In this document: positions 45,984 through 59,399 of the stretch, one piece after another | Position numbering within the stretch: the first letter of the stretch is position 1 | Layout: every line of letters begins with the position of its first letter | NCBI GenBank assembly: GCA_958295665.1 | Contig: OY282560.1 | Location: 195,853,312 to 195,917,311 of the forward strand | Direction of reading: 5' to 3' | DNA from: Tipula vernalis | Taxonomy: Eukaryota; Arthropoda; Insecta; Diptera; Tipulidae | Length of the DNA stretch: 64,000 nucleotides | Position numbers and translations under genes: made by a program | Notes under the pieces: generated by a model | The model's database searches: none | Seen by the model: the letters and a program-made list of their open reading frames with translations, nothing else | What the model was told of the DNA's origin: nothing

Positions 45984-47400
45984 GCCAATACTGACTAGTC
46001 GTTTTGTTGCTGTTTGTTCGAGCAAAATTGTTGTGATCCAGTTATTTAACTGAAGAATTACTGCTAATGAGTTCATTCCTCTGCAATAACAGTTTCCATT
46101 GAAATCCTGCCTTGGGAACTAGGATTCGAACCGACATAGATCACCACTATTACAAATTGTGATCCATTAAGCCAATTGAGTATCTTGGTTTCCTTCCAAA
46201 ATTACCTGAATTAACATTCGAAGTGTTTCTTGGTGAGCCAACCTCATTTCGCAATTCTATCGAATCCTTTGATACCTACATTCATAACAACCCCAACCAA
46301 ATCACTTTAAATGATTCAAGCCCAGCCTGCCTATTTCATACTTGGAACTTTTTTCCCAATGTCGTGAACACTGCATCAAGATTAGTTAATTTTTTTTTAA
46401 TTTCAACTGTGCTTTGAATAATACAATCTTAAAAAGTGGCTCTTCAATTTGAAGCACATGCTTAAAAGAATTGTCTGCCTGAATTTTACTCTTAATAGTT
46501 TGTTCTCTACTCAAAGGATTCAATAAATCAAATAAATGATTTTTGGGTTTGGAAAATTAGGTAACCTACCCAAACCCCCAAATTCTAATTTTTTAAAATT
46601 TTTAATAGCCTACCTTATGTGCCGTGCCGAGTTCAAAAATATTATTTCTTAGTTTTTAATATTTTTTTAATTTCCTTACTCCTGAATATACCAACACTTT
46701 TTCTCTAGGTTTCAAAATTTCCAAATTTTCTAAATTCATCGTCAAACAATTTAAAATCTATTGTATATTTCCTAATTGACTCATTAGGTACATTTCAAAA
46801 TCACTAAACTATTTTTAAATTTCAAGTTTTCCGTATCTAAATTGACAAAAATTTCCCAATTCCTTATACTCAGTTGAATTCTGATTCTAAATTCCCTTGA
46901 CGAAATCGAATACATTTTTAGAGAAACTGCGCCACGAGAGCCAATTTTATGTTTTAACACCAGAACTATTCTTTGTTCAGTGAATATTGAGACCATTGGT
47001 ACATTTTGTTCATCGCAAATTGAAAACAATATATGTATCATCATAAGTATACGTTGATATATAGTGCCTTTTAAAAAACAACAAATCTTTAAGAATTAAT
47101 ATTTAATAATATTTAAAAGAATGATGTGCGGTTAAATTAACAATAAATTCTAACTAATTGTGTACCATAATTTCTGATTGTTATTTTATTAAATATTTAT
47201 TAAATCTTAAACTAAATAAATAATAAAATACAATACAACAATATTTATAAAAAAGTGAAATTTTTTTCTTTCTGAATTCTTTACAAGGATGAATCAAATA
47301 TTTGTTCGCCATTACAGAGCTCATTGTCTGTTCTAAATAAATGTTTAAATAAAATTCAGAATCTAATTAATCTAAAAATTCAAAAACGATAAACGAACTA
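45984..47400. other. Non-coding stretch between FB and CR1-like element
   Basis: Apart from the tRNA-like segment at 46105-46195 nothing gene-like is seen. A small plus-strand frame at 46223-46417 has no domain. Confidence 0.35.
46105..46195 (-). ncRNA. tRNA-derived SINE-like fragment with Pol III A and B boxes
   Basis: On the minus strand TGGCTTAATGG (46174-46164) matches the A-box consensus, and GGTTCGAATCC (46132-46122) is a perfect B box 31 nt further on. The flanking sequence cannot form an acceptor stem, and the T-stem has mismatches, so it is not a functional tRNA. A tRNA-derived SINE or a decayed tRNA pseudogene fits best. Confidence 0.45.
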
Positions 47401-47483
47401 AAATAAAATATTATCTTATACCTAACTCAAAGACTTAAAGTGTTTTAGTGATTTCAATTAATTTGAAATTAGTGCAAGTGAAA

Positions 47484-48201
47484 ATGGACGCAATATTAAA
47501 AGTGGCTAACCCAACAAATGCCAATATCATGACGGCCATTGCAAGTTTACTCGAACATAACCAAAGCAACCATATTGAAACTAAGGAAATCTTAGAAAAA
47601 TCAATTTCTGAAATAAAACATGAGATGAAGGAGGTCTTTACTGACATTAACGTTATTAAGAAAGATTTGGATGACAAAAAAAACCAAATTATTAATCTTA
47701 AATCCGAGATCAACGTCATGAAGCAAATTGCTCTCGAACGAGAAGTTTTAATAACTGGCTTACCAGTCAACATTGCACAAAAGGATGACATCATCAATAA
47801 ATTGAATACGATTTTCAACTTTGGAGTTCACAATTTACAATCATCATACTTTCGTACCATAAAAATAAGGCGTAGCGGTAAATGTAACATAAATCAAATG
47901 ATCATGAAATTCAAAAAAAATCGACGCTAAAAATATTATATTGAATCAAATCAGAGAGACGGGACCTGTCTTCTTGAAGCAATTAAACTTCCCTTCAGCC
48001 GGTGATGATGACAAAATAATGATTCGTGAGCGGCTTACACCAATGAATAATTTGATTATGAAACAATTGTTAGACATGAAGAAGAATAATATAATTCTTT
48101 ATTGTTGGTTTCGTCATGGTAATATTTATTACAAAGCAAATGAAAGCTGCAAACCTAAAATCGTCCGGACAACAACAGACGTCATCAACATTAACAAATA
48201 A
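47484..48201 (+). pseudogene. CR1-like non-LTR ORF1 (coiled coil plus FP/L1-like domain), one frameshift
   Basis: Start ATG at 47484 in good context (GAAAATGG). Residues about 20-85 are a predicted coiled coil (EKSISEIKHEMKEVF, DLDDKKNQIINLKSEI). Then comes REVLITGLPVN, the start of an RRM-like region as in L1/CR1-type ORF1 proteins. A one-base gain in an A8 run at about 47912-47919 shifts the frame. Removing it by eye would keep the frame open into LNQIRETGPVF, and the C-terminal part ERLTP...LYCWFRHGNIYYKAN runs to the stop at 48201, about 239 residues in all. This type of ORF1 is an RNA-binding trimer in related elements. The copy is otherwise little damaged. Confidence 0.6.
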
Positions 48202-48439
48202 AACATTGTCGATGAATTATTCAACTAATTTAAAAATCTTCACACATTAATATTATCGTTATTAAAGTTCTTTATTATTTTATTTTTAGCAGCAGAATAT
48301 TTCAATTTGAATTAAAATCGAAGATAATTCATGGAAGTAATGGAAGATCATAGTATAAACAAACACTTTCTGGATCTCGAAAATTTCTCAAAGAAGTCTA
48401 ACAATTTATTAAGTATACAGTTTTTTTTATTTAAACATT

Positions 48440-51170
48440 AATAGGCTTATAAATAAAATGAGTCAATTGGAGTTCCTTTTGTCAACAAAAGATTGATATA
48501 ATTATACGAGTATTAACTGAATCTTTTTTGTGTAAATCGGAAACCGAATTTGTTAACTTAAGTCGTTACAAGTCCTTTCATAGTACACGTTTGGATAGAA
48601 CTGGTGGAGGCGTTTCGATCTACATCCATCAAAATTTAGATTTTTCCCTTTAGACGAATACGAATTTATTGTAATTTATGCTAAAACTTTAAATCTGTAT
48701 GTCACGGGTGTGTACAAACCACCGCATACAAGCTATAAATCGTTTCTTGAAATGTTAGATCATTTATTGCATTCATATAAAAATAAAAACAATATAATAG
48801 CAGGTGACTTTAACCTTGATTTTCTTGAATGTGGCAGTACACCAGAGCACAATTTTAGATCCATATTGGGTATTAACAATTACTCGGTTATTAATCGTAT
48901 TGACGAAAAATTCTCAACACGAGTTACTTCTCATTCACAAACTAAAATTGACCTTATACTGTCTAATTATGATCGGTTGTTTTATGTTTACTACGGCGAC
49001 ACAAGTTTGAATGATCATAGGTTTTTACTTTTTAAATTTATTTAAAAAAATAAATCAACGATTAAAGCATTACCCAAAACTACAGTAAGTTATAAATTCT
49101 ACAAGCTTTCTAAACAGTATCCGCAAAATTTGTTTTTTAAAGATAATTACAGATTATTAAATAAAGAATTTAAAAAAATAATTACTAAACAAAAGAAAAA
49201 GTACTATAACTCTAAATTCCAAAAATGCATTTCTAGCTCAAAGCGTATGTGGAGTCTTTTCAAAGAAGTACTTACAAATCGGCAAGCTAACAGCCTGGAT
49301 CCATCCATATCTTATTTAAATATCAATGATGTCTGTGTTGACGATCCTCAAAAAGTTGTTGAGGAGTTTATTAACTATTTCGTCAATGTGGGAGCTAATG
49401 CTACCGTGTCTGAACTCACCACTGGTCTTTTTAATAAAAATCTTGTTCTTCCAGAAAATATAATCAAAACTAAACTTACATTTTTGCAAAATACAAGTGA
49501 AGAGGAAATATCTCATTTAATAAATGATTTGAATCCGAATTGCGCTTCTGGTTGTGATGGTATTCCAGTAAAACTAGTTAAACGATTGGTTCAGTTAGTT
49601 ACTCCACTTTTGACTGTAGCAATTAATAAATGGATTAAACAGTCAATATTTCCATCATTTTTTAAAGTAGCTCGTATAGTCCCAATTTTTAAATCCGGTA
49701 GCCAAGCTAATTTAGTTAATCTTATATCAATTCTTCCAATTTTGAGTAAAATTTATGAACAAGTTCTATTTTCCAGGCTGAATGCTCACCTTACGGACAA
49801 CGAAATAATTAATCATCACCAATATGGGTTTACTAGAAAATCTAGTACTACATCTGCTGTCCTTAACCTAATGGAGAATGTTTACGGCTCTCTTGAAAAC
49901 AAACATACTACTGCATGTCTCTTCATTGACATTAGGAAAGCATTTGATTCTGTAAACCATAAAATTCTACTTCATAAGCTTGAAACATATGGGGTTGATT
50001 GTAAGGTTAATGATCTAATAAAAAGTTACCTAATTAATGATATCTTTCGTCTTAAACTTAACGGTAGTACTCGTATTTAACTATTTGCTGATGACGTTGA
50101 TCTAACATACAAATTGGCATCTTTTGTTCAACTTAAACATGACTTGAAAAATGATCTTGTTCAAATTAATAATTGGCTTACTAATAATTCGCTAAAATTG
50201 AATTTCGCTAAGTCTAATTTTCTAATTTTCTATTTGAAAAGCAAACCTCATAATATTTTAAATGAAGTGAATTTGAACGGTCATATAATCAAACGGGTCG
50301 AGCTCATTGTCTACTTAGGCCTAAAAATCAACTCGCAATTAACATGGACTTCTCATATAAACCATTTAAAGCAAAAAATTTCATCTTTTATAGGTGTACT
50401 GAGACGAGTTGGCCGACTCATTCCACACCATTTACGTCTAAATTTATATTTTAATTATATTCATTCGAACTTTACTTATTTGATTTATATTTGGGGCGCC
50501 GCCTGTCCAACACACATAATTGATCTTTAAATTCTCCAAAATAAAGCCATAAAGGCTCTTAGAGGCTTACCACCGTTAACGTCTACTAGGTTAGTTTACA
50601 ACGATCGCGTTCTTTCAATTAATCAGTTAGTTGATTTTGAATATATAATGACAATATTTAAGATTCGAGCAGATTTAATAAAATGTAATATTTCGGTTCT
50701 GATAAATCAAACAGTTACTAAGAGAATCATATGGAACTCTTTAAATTATCGACTTCCTAACTATAAATTGACAATTAACCAGAATAGTATATTTTACAAA
50801 TGTTTTGATTTATTTAACAAATTGGACGATTCCAAGATGGACCTAAAAGTTTCTGAGTTTAAAAATTACCTTAAAAACAAACTTTATTTAAACTTTATAG
50901 CGGATTACAATCTGCAACACATTTATTTTGTTTTACCAATTTTTGAGTCACTTTTCATTTTTCTAATGAAATGTTTGTTGCTGTGAATTTCTGTTATTTC
51001 TTTATTATTGATTTTTTATTAATTTCTTATTATTACTATCATTTTTATGTACTGCTAAAATACCTATTGATTTGTTTTACTTATATCTAATTTAAAATAA
51101 AGTTTTCCTGTATAAAATTGATGTATATTTTTTTTTCTAGGAAAAAAAATAAATAAAAAAAAAAATCGTT
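48440..51170 (+). pseudogene. CR1-like non-LTR ORF2 (endonuclease and reverse transcriptase)
   Basis: The endonuclease is read from about 48440 in several frames: SRYKSFHSTRLDRTGGGVSI, then VTGVYKPP, GDFNLDFLE (48800) and LNDHRF near 49010. RT is 49130-50080: NCASGCDGIPVKLV, ARIVPIFKSG, SILPILSKIYEQVLFSRL, HHQYGFTRKSSTTSAVL and FIDIRKAFDSVNHKILLHKL (motif A intact). The block with the QGS motif is deleted, and the frame stops right before LFADDVDL (about 50083). The thumb continues 50114-50530 (LGLKINSQLTW) and the C-terminal part 50560-50986. The 3' end has AATAAA and short A-rich repeats at about 51095-51170. RT motifs fit the CR1/L2/Rex-type branch; exact clade not certain. Confidence 0.75.
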
Positions 51171-51640
51171 TTCATTTAGGTTAGCTATATTATCGTTATT
51201 ATTTCAGTACTGTGCGTTCGATGTTCGAAAGCTAGGAAGCAAGCAATTTTTGCCAGACAAAATAAAATAATTGCAATTAAACTTTTATCTTTACAAAATT
51301 CATTGTCCTCCCATTGTCCCTGTTTTTGTAAAGTAGTTAGAAATATATTTTCAGGAAATAATTTCGTTCAATTCAAGATGGTTTCTTACTAAGTATGGTT
51401 TGACCATATCCTTTGCAAACTGTTTTGCTTATAGCTGTTGATAACAACAGAAAACAAATCATTATAAAATTACAAAATTTGTAACATGTCGAATTCCACA
51501 ATTATTTATTTTTTGCGGCCCTACAAATGTACAATTTGCATTCTTTTTCTTTTTGGTTTGTTCATTGTTGGTTGGTAATAATAGTGGGCTTTACAGAGAG
51601 ACTTAATTTTAGGTTTTATTAGTCTGCTAAAGTCCTTTCG
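51171..51640. other. Non-coding stretch, no gene seen
   Basis: AT-rich, with no domain or repeat recognised. Confidence 0.35.
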
Positions 51641-51801
51641 AGTGCGAGTTTACGTAAATATTTGGCTGAAAAATTTTCAGCAGGGCCGCATGCAATTTAA
51701 AAATATTTTATTCAGAAGGGGAAATTTGTTTACGAAATAGATTACGTTGATTGGTTGCCTGCTGAAGATTTTTCATCAGAATAGTTACGTAAACTCGCAC
51801 T
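51641..51801. mobile_element. MITE of about 161 bp with long inverted ends
   Basis: The left end AGTGCGAGTTTACGTAA...TTTTCAGCAGG and the right end are reverse complements over about 44 bp with a few mismatches. The middle is AT-rich and non-coding. A TTCG/CGAA pair outside the ends may extend the inverted repeat. No clear target duplication. Confidence 0.7.
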
Positions 51802-53951
<2,150 letters not shown>

Positions 53952-54099
53952 GGAGAGAGCTGAATGACATTATTTTTTTATTTTTGCGATAAAAAAAATT
54001 AAATGGGAATTTTGCATGTTGTGTGGAAAGGAGCACTAGTTAAAAATTAAAATTAAAAAAAAAGAAAAAAAAAAGAAAAGTTAGTGAAAAAAACGAAAA

Positions 54100-55010
54100 A
54101 TATATATATAAGCAAAACCTAAGTTGAAGGTGAAAAATCATCATTTTGTATTAAATAAGACAAAAGTAAAACAAACGCCATTATTTTTTCCTCTTTCGTT
54201 TTTTTTGACGGTGATTATTTTTGGTGGGGTATCAATTTTTTTTTTGTTCTCAAAGTTTTTCGGTGTATTAAATTGGATTGGAAAAAAAAAGAAATCGAAA
54301 AAAAAATCGAGACAGTTTGTTAACGGGTACAACCCGAGAGGAAAAACCCGAAAGGAAATCATTATTAATCTAATTAAAAAAAACAAAGCGAAACAATTGA
54401 TTTATATTAAAATAAATTAAGTTTTTGGAGTAATTGAAATATAAGTGAACACTAAATCAACATCAAAAAATCTAGTGATAGTGCATTTTAAATTTGTTTT
54501 GCGCACGTTTTTTTTTTTTTTTTTGGAGTACTTGATTTGGGAAGTAATCGCAAACAACAGTGAAATTGATGTTTTGTTGTACTACTTGAATCGAGGTCTG
54601 GCTTAAATAAGTGGACCGGCTTAAATAAGTGGCTGGATTATAATTATCGACCGTTCCAGTATATTAGCCGTTGATTAATACGTCTAACGGCGGTGATTGG
54701 TGTTTTCTTGAGTTTACGATTTGCGGTTGAATCGGGTGGCTAATAAGCGAGGATACGAGCTATTTTTGTCCCGTTAAATAAACACAAAATAGTCCTGTGG
54801 TCTATGCTGAATTTTAGGTGATTAAATTGAAGTGGCGTAATGTGCAGTACTATATGAACATAAGATGTGGTAGATAAATACCGTTCAAGTAGCAGCCGGG
54901 GTGTGGAGAGAGCCATAGCGCTCGTACAAATGAGGCCTGCGTTTGTTTCCTGCGACGAGTTCCGGATTCCATCACAACCACTGCTGCTGAGAAAAAAAAC
55001 TCGTTTGTGA
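54100..55010 (+). promoter_or_regulatory. Possible promoter/5' leader region with a 26-codon ORF
   Basis: Downstream of the AG tract the DNA becomes less repetitive and moderately GC-rich toward 54870-55010. An ATG at 54930 opens 26 codons (MRPAFVSCDEF... to TGA at 55008-55010). It could be an untranslated first exon with an upstream ORF. No splice donor or downstream exon could be recognised. Weak call. Confidence 0.2.
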
Positions 55011-55039
55011 CAATTTTTTTAAATTTTGTTTATTTTATT

Positions 55040-55500
55040 TATTATCAAATTTAATTTTTAATAAAATTTTATTAATTTTAATTCCTCCCTCTTCTTGATT
55101 AATTATATTAAATTTAATCATTTCTTAATTAATCTTATCAAATTAATTCATTTCTTTTACTTAATTAATTAAATTAAAATTAATTCATTTATGTTTCTTA
55201 ATTAATTTTATTAAATTTAATTATCTCTTAATTACATTTAAATTTAATTCATTTTTTTTATTGATTTTATCAAGTTTGATCAATTAATTACTTACATTAA
55301 AATTAATTCATTTTTTTTTTAATTAACTTTACCAAATTTGATCTGTTGATTAATACATTAAATTTGGTTCAATTTTGCTTGATTGATTTTTCCAAATTTG
55401 ATCAATTTCTTAACTGTCAAATTTAAATTAACTTAAATTTTCTTGAATTTAATTTTCAATTTAGTTAAAATTTTCCAATTTAATTGCCAAAAGAATTTTA
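55040..55500. repeat. Low-complexity TTAATTAA-rich repeat
   Basis: Degenerate repeats of the type CTTAATTAATTTTATTAAAT and AAATTAATTCATTTCTT, roughly 55 bp apart. No coding content. Confidence 0.7.
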
Positions 55501-55764
55501 TTTTATTTTCGCTCGTTAATGCGCCGTGCATTCGGAAGCACGCTTATATTATATTATTATATTATTTTCTTTTTACTTAAATAATTTTTTTAAACTTCTT
55601 CCGTTCTCTTTCGTTCTCTCTCATCTTCGATTCCTCAACGGCCAATGGGCTCCAAGTGTTTCTATTAAAACAACAAAAAAAAATAGTAATAATTTATCTT
55701 GGGTCGATTCTTGTTTTTATTTCCTCCGTCAAATTGTCCAAATAAAATACAGATTCCGCCGTAG

Positions 55765-56330
55765 GGTGTAGGGGGCAGCACGGCATATGTGCTGTCCACT
55801 GGGGGATGGCCGTAAACCCTATGTCAACTGGTGGGCATTGCTCCTCAAGGTTCTTTTTGGCCTTGGGGGGTTGTGCCTTTTTGGGTGGCCTGTGAGGCTA
55901 TCGTGTGATGGATGGTATTGTCTGTCCTCGGGATGTCCCCCAAGTAACTGACCCGTCAGTGGGAGGCATTGTGGCACCGAAGGAGTTGTCTACGGTGATA
56001 GGGGGAAATCCTTGCGCCAGACCGTATGGTCTGCATACGGTGGTCCGGTCATCCTCGAGTGGGCACACCCGGATTATAATTATTTTCACCCCACCCCCCC
56101 CCCCCCCCCCCTCCACATACAAAACTTTTGATCCACTCTTGTTTTCTGTTTTTCCTTGACGGTGCGGTTATTCAAGCACGATTTCATGCCCGGAAACCCC
56201 CACGCCATATCCTGAGCCTAGCCAGCTACAAATACCGCACCGGACCTCTGAAATCTTGTCTGTTAACGAAATCCCCTTATGGGATTTCGTTACAAAGATT
56301 TAGAAACTAGCTTTGCATTCGGAATTATCT
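55765..56330. other. GC-rich island with poly-C run, probable transposon UTR
   Basis: Sharp jump in G+C from about 55765 to 56090 in otherwise AT-rich DNA, with many GGGGG runs. Then a run of about 20 C ends at about 56111. A 12-bp-stem hairpin (TAACGAAATCCC / GGGATTTCGTTA, loop CTTAT) sits at 56264-56292. A repeated CCGTATGG/CATACGG pair occurs near 56020-56042. An 84-codon frame (55905-56156) shows no domain. The composition suggests a non-LTR element UTR; unclassified. Confidence 0.4.
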
Positions 56331-56626
56331 TAGAATTGGTGGTTATTTAATAATAAAATATTAAATATTTATTATACGTTATTACAACAAACTCCTTAAA
56401 ACCCCGCTCGAAGTGAGATATTTCAGAAAAAGTGAATGTGCAGGTACCCTTATTCCGGGTTTCTCCTTTGTGTGTTTAAAAAAAACACCTTTCTTACCTT
56501 TTAAGGGTTACTTTCAGTAAAGAAAACCGGTTTCAGAATTATACGAACATTTTTTATTACCTGTGTGCTAACAGATAAAATTGTCAGAAAAAGTGTAAAG
56601 TTGTCAGAAAAAGTGTAAATTTTGTA

Positions 56627-57030
56627 ATGCAGGAAAATAAAGATATTTGTATTATTTGTAAAAAGTGTATGCAGAAAAAGGACTATTTAGTGATGAGAAA
56701 AGGAATTGGTAGCTTAATCTGAGCTTTAAAATCAAGGAATGATGATTTGTGGAAAAAGTTAGTCGAAGAAATTTTATTGCATACAGAATGTCGGAAAAAC
56801 TACACGAGGAAAGTTGTATTGTTGCTTGCAGAAGAGCGCATGAGAAAGGTGAGACTAATTAATTATTATAAATAAATATATCAGATACTTATAATAATTT
56901 CTTTATAGTAAGTGTGCCATCATTTGATTTTAAAATTAATTGTTTATTTTGTGGCGAAGTGATTCAAGAGATTGATTCCAAGGATGTAAGCGCGGTACAA
57001 GCAAGTTAGTGTTGTGAAATCAACCGAAAT
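56627..57030 (+). pseudogene. N-terminal Cys/His modules of the PIN-nuclease family gene
   Basis: From an ATG at 56627: ICIICKKC...MRKGIGSLI, one TGA stop, ALKSRNDDLWKKL, LLHTECRKNYTRK. A C-x2-C...H-x3-C pattern with CRKNYTR is the N-terminal signature I associate with a widespread but unnamed animal protein family. A candidate GTGAG donor (56849) and TATAG acceptor (about 56909) bracket a 60-bp AT-rich intron. The next exon reads FDFKINCLFCGEVIQEID, a second Cys pair; the junction as it stands gives a TAA, so it is broken or mis-predicted. Presumed zinc-binding modules; function unknown. Confidence 0.5.
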
Positions 57031-57039
57031 GCAACAAAC

Positions 57040-58500
57040 TATCCTGGATTTTTGTTGTAAACGCAATGACGCATGAAGAAGTATCGTCAATACACGGATT
57101 GTTATTGAAAATTTTAAAAAATTACCACTGATCCCTCCAGAGGAAAAACCAAAAATGACAACTGTCGTGCAGGTTTGTGTGCCTTCATAAAACGTAATGA
57201 ATGCCAATTTGGATTATGCGATCTAAAGGAAAAACTAAGGCAATTCAGTGGCAATGATTTAGATTTGTACGGTGAATACTACTTGAGGGACCTGCTTATA
57301 AATCACTTTAAACCAAATTTGGTAGCAAACAGCTTATTTGGCAAAACCATAATTTTAACTTTAAAGGACAAGTTTCCCGAAGAATTATTGGTACAGAATT
57401 GGGACTAATACAAATGCAGTTCTATTGAAGAAGAGTGAGTTAGAACTGTTAAACCAGCAGCAATTATCAAAGAAGACATTCAGTCCCAAATTTATGATAC
57501 AACAGTATAGTGGTGAAGAGTTTGTACCAGCGACTTTAAAGATATTTACGGAAACTCTTTATAAAAAACGAAACGCATGCTCTTCAATGAAAACAAATAA
57601 AAAGATGCAGTTTCTCAATCAATGTATGATATACGGATGCAGACCAAAATCGTTTATATCACCAGTGCTCGCAACAGAGTTTGCAGACGTACACGTGGAA
57701 AAAATGGATTTATGCAATTTGTATTTGACAATGCTGATGTTAATGTATGTACTTTAGACGGCTCAGACATGTTACATGCTCTAGGTGGGATTAAATGCAT
57801 TGCACCTGCTACAGCGGTTAAATTGTGTGAAAAGATAAAACGAACATCGATTACATAAAATAACAAACAAAAAAACATAACATACCTACCTATACATATA
57901 CATATATAAAAAACCTGACTCATCAGGATTAAGAAAAATTATAATTGAGGATATAACTGCAGGTATACATGGCGTTCACGGTTTACTTACAAACATGTGT
58001 TTAGATTTAATTTGGTTAAGTGTATTAATTAACTTGGAAAATGTATCAAGTTGGAATGGATATATGCAAACAGTTATTAATTCTGGTAGGATTTATAATT
58101 TATCTCATAACTGTTTTAATTTTAAGAATTTTTTTTAATTTTCCAAGGTTCGTTTAAAGTTCCACAAATAGTACCAGTGCCGTTCATCAAATAATGTGCA
58201 AGTGACTTGATGACGTTATACTCAGCTTTAATTTATGCAGCCTGTGAAAGTAAGAAACATGGGCGGATATACATAGTCACTTTTGATCAACCACTCTTTA
58301 TGAAGTCAATTGAAATGGTTAAGTCTGCGGAGCAAAACAGTGATATATCTAGAATAATTGTACGCTTTGGAGGATTTCATCTACTCATGTCATATCTTTG
58401 CACAATTGTATATATCATGAAAAGAAGCGGACTAGAAGAATTATGGGAAACAGTTTATGGCAATGCAACAGTTAAACGGTCTCAGCATTAAATTATTTGA
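57040..58500 (+). pseudogene. Central region of the PIN-nuclease family gene, with a likely 62-bp intron
   Basis: Fragments in order: LCDLKEKLRQFSGNDLDLYG and NHFKPNLVANS (57175-57405); MIQQYSGEEFVPATLKIF, KMQFLNQCMIYGCRPKSFIS (57425-57757); then, in another frame after a deletion, FDNADVNVCTLDGSDMLHAL (57725-57780). From 57925: WNGYMQTVINSG with a GT donor at 58086 and an AG acceptor ending 58147. Joining across this 62-bp intron gives NSGSFKVPQIVPVPFI. Then ALIYAACES, IYIVTFDQPLFMKSIEMV, IVRFGGFHLLMSYL and YIMKRSGLEELW to 58491. These blocks co-occur in the same unnamed family in arthropods and cnidarians, as far as I recall. No domain name is secure for this part. Confidence 0.5.
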
Positions 58501-59340
58501 TTATAGACAATTCAGAAAATTCTAAATGTGTAATGAAATCTGCTGAAGTCATGGAAACATATCAGAAACTGATAGAAAACAGCATGTCACCGGATATGTG
58601 TCATGATTCGGAAGTAGTACGCGACCTGAAGAGCTGCTTTAAAAGTAACATCAACAGACTAAGAACAACAAAAAGAACTTGCAAACTTTGGCTCCAATAT
58701 TTTGATCAACTTATGATTGTGCTGCAGTTTATCCGAGCTGAGGGGACTACCAACTGTCAGATGCATTTGGAATATGTTCGAAAAATGTTGCCATATTTCT
58801 ATTCTGCTGGTCATAACTTATATGCAAAATCTGCTCATTTATATTTACAGGAAATGAAGGAGTTGTTAGCCAAGCTGGCCGATGAAGAGTACAAAAAATT
58901 TCCAGAGAAATACTTTTCGATAAGAAGAAAAAGTGTGCAATGGAGCGGTATTTGGACCGACATGTGCATAGAAAAATCACTTATGCGATTAATAAAGACG
59001 ATAGGAGGATTACCTCGATCCGCGATCCTCGATTGTGATATCCGCGATGGAAACTTTTACAGGACAATCATCAATTACTTTCGAACAACATGTTGAACTC
59101 CGAGGCAGTAGGAAAGCCAGAGACAATCTGGACAAAAACAAATTTATTTCATGGCTTCAACAACATAACCCATATCGGAATCGGGATAGTGAACTTGTTA
59201 GTTCGTCAACTGGACTTGTTGCTGATTCCAACATCACCTGTGATAGTGCTTTGGATAAAGGTGACTTGCTGCTGCATAATAAAACACAAAGTTATTCCAA
59301 TTGCAGCTCAGGTTCAGGGGATACAAATAAATAACGAAAT
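58497..59340 (+). pseudogene. Helical region of the PIN-nuclease family gene
   Basis: Open 58497-59096: CKLWLQYFDQLMIVLQFIRA, MLPYFYSAGHNLYAKSAHLY, YFSIRRKSVQWSGIWTDM, CIEKSLMRLIKTIGGLPRS. A deletion and frameshift near 59035-59060 follow, then in frame +1 TGQSSITFEQHVELRGSR and FISWLQQHNPYRNRDSELV to 59334. Pattern FxIRR...WsGIWsDM.IEqxLMR..KT.GGL is the most recognisable block of this family. Mostly alpha-helical by eye; no known catalytic motif here. Confidence 0.55.
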
Positions 59341-59399
59341 TTTCGTTATAAACTCGCTGTAGTTATTTCATCGAATAGTTTGTGTCGTCAAAAGTCCGA

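Noticed and set aside
46105..46195. Functional tRNA gene on the minus strand
   Set aside because: A and B boxes are good, but there is no acceptor stem and the T-stem has mismatches; kept only as SINE-like.
54124..54420. 98-codon Lys-rich ORF
   Set aside because: Low-complexity A/T-run translation; no domain, opposite strand equally open.
55905..56159. 84-codon ORF in the GC-rich island
   Set aside because: Ends in a Pro run from the poly-C tract; no domain seen, and the opposite strand is also open.
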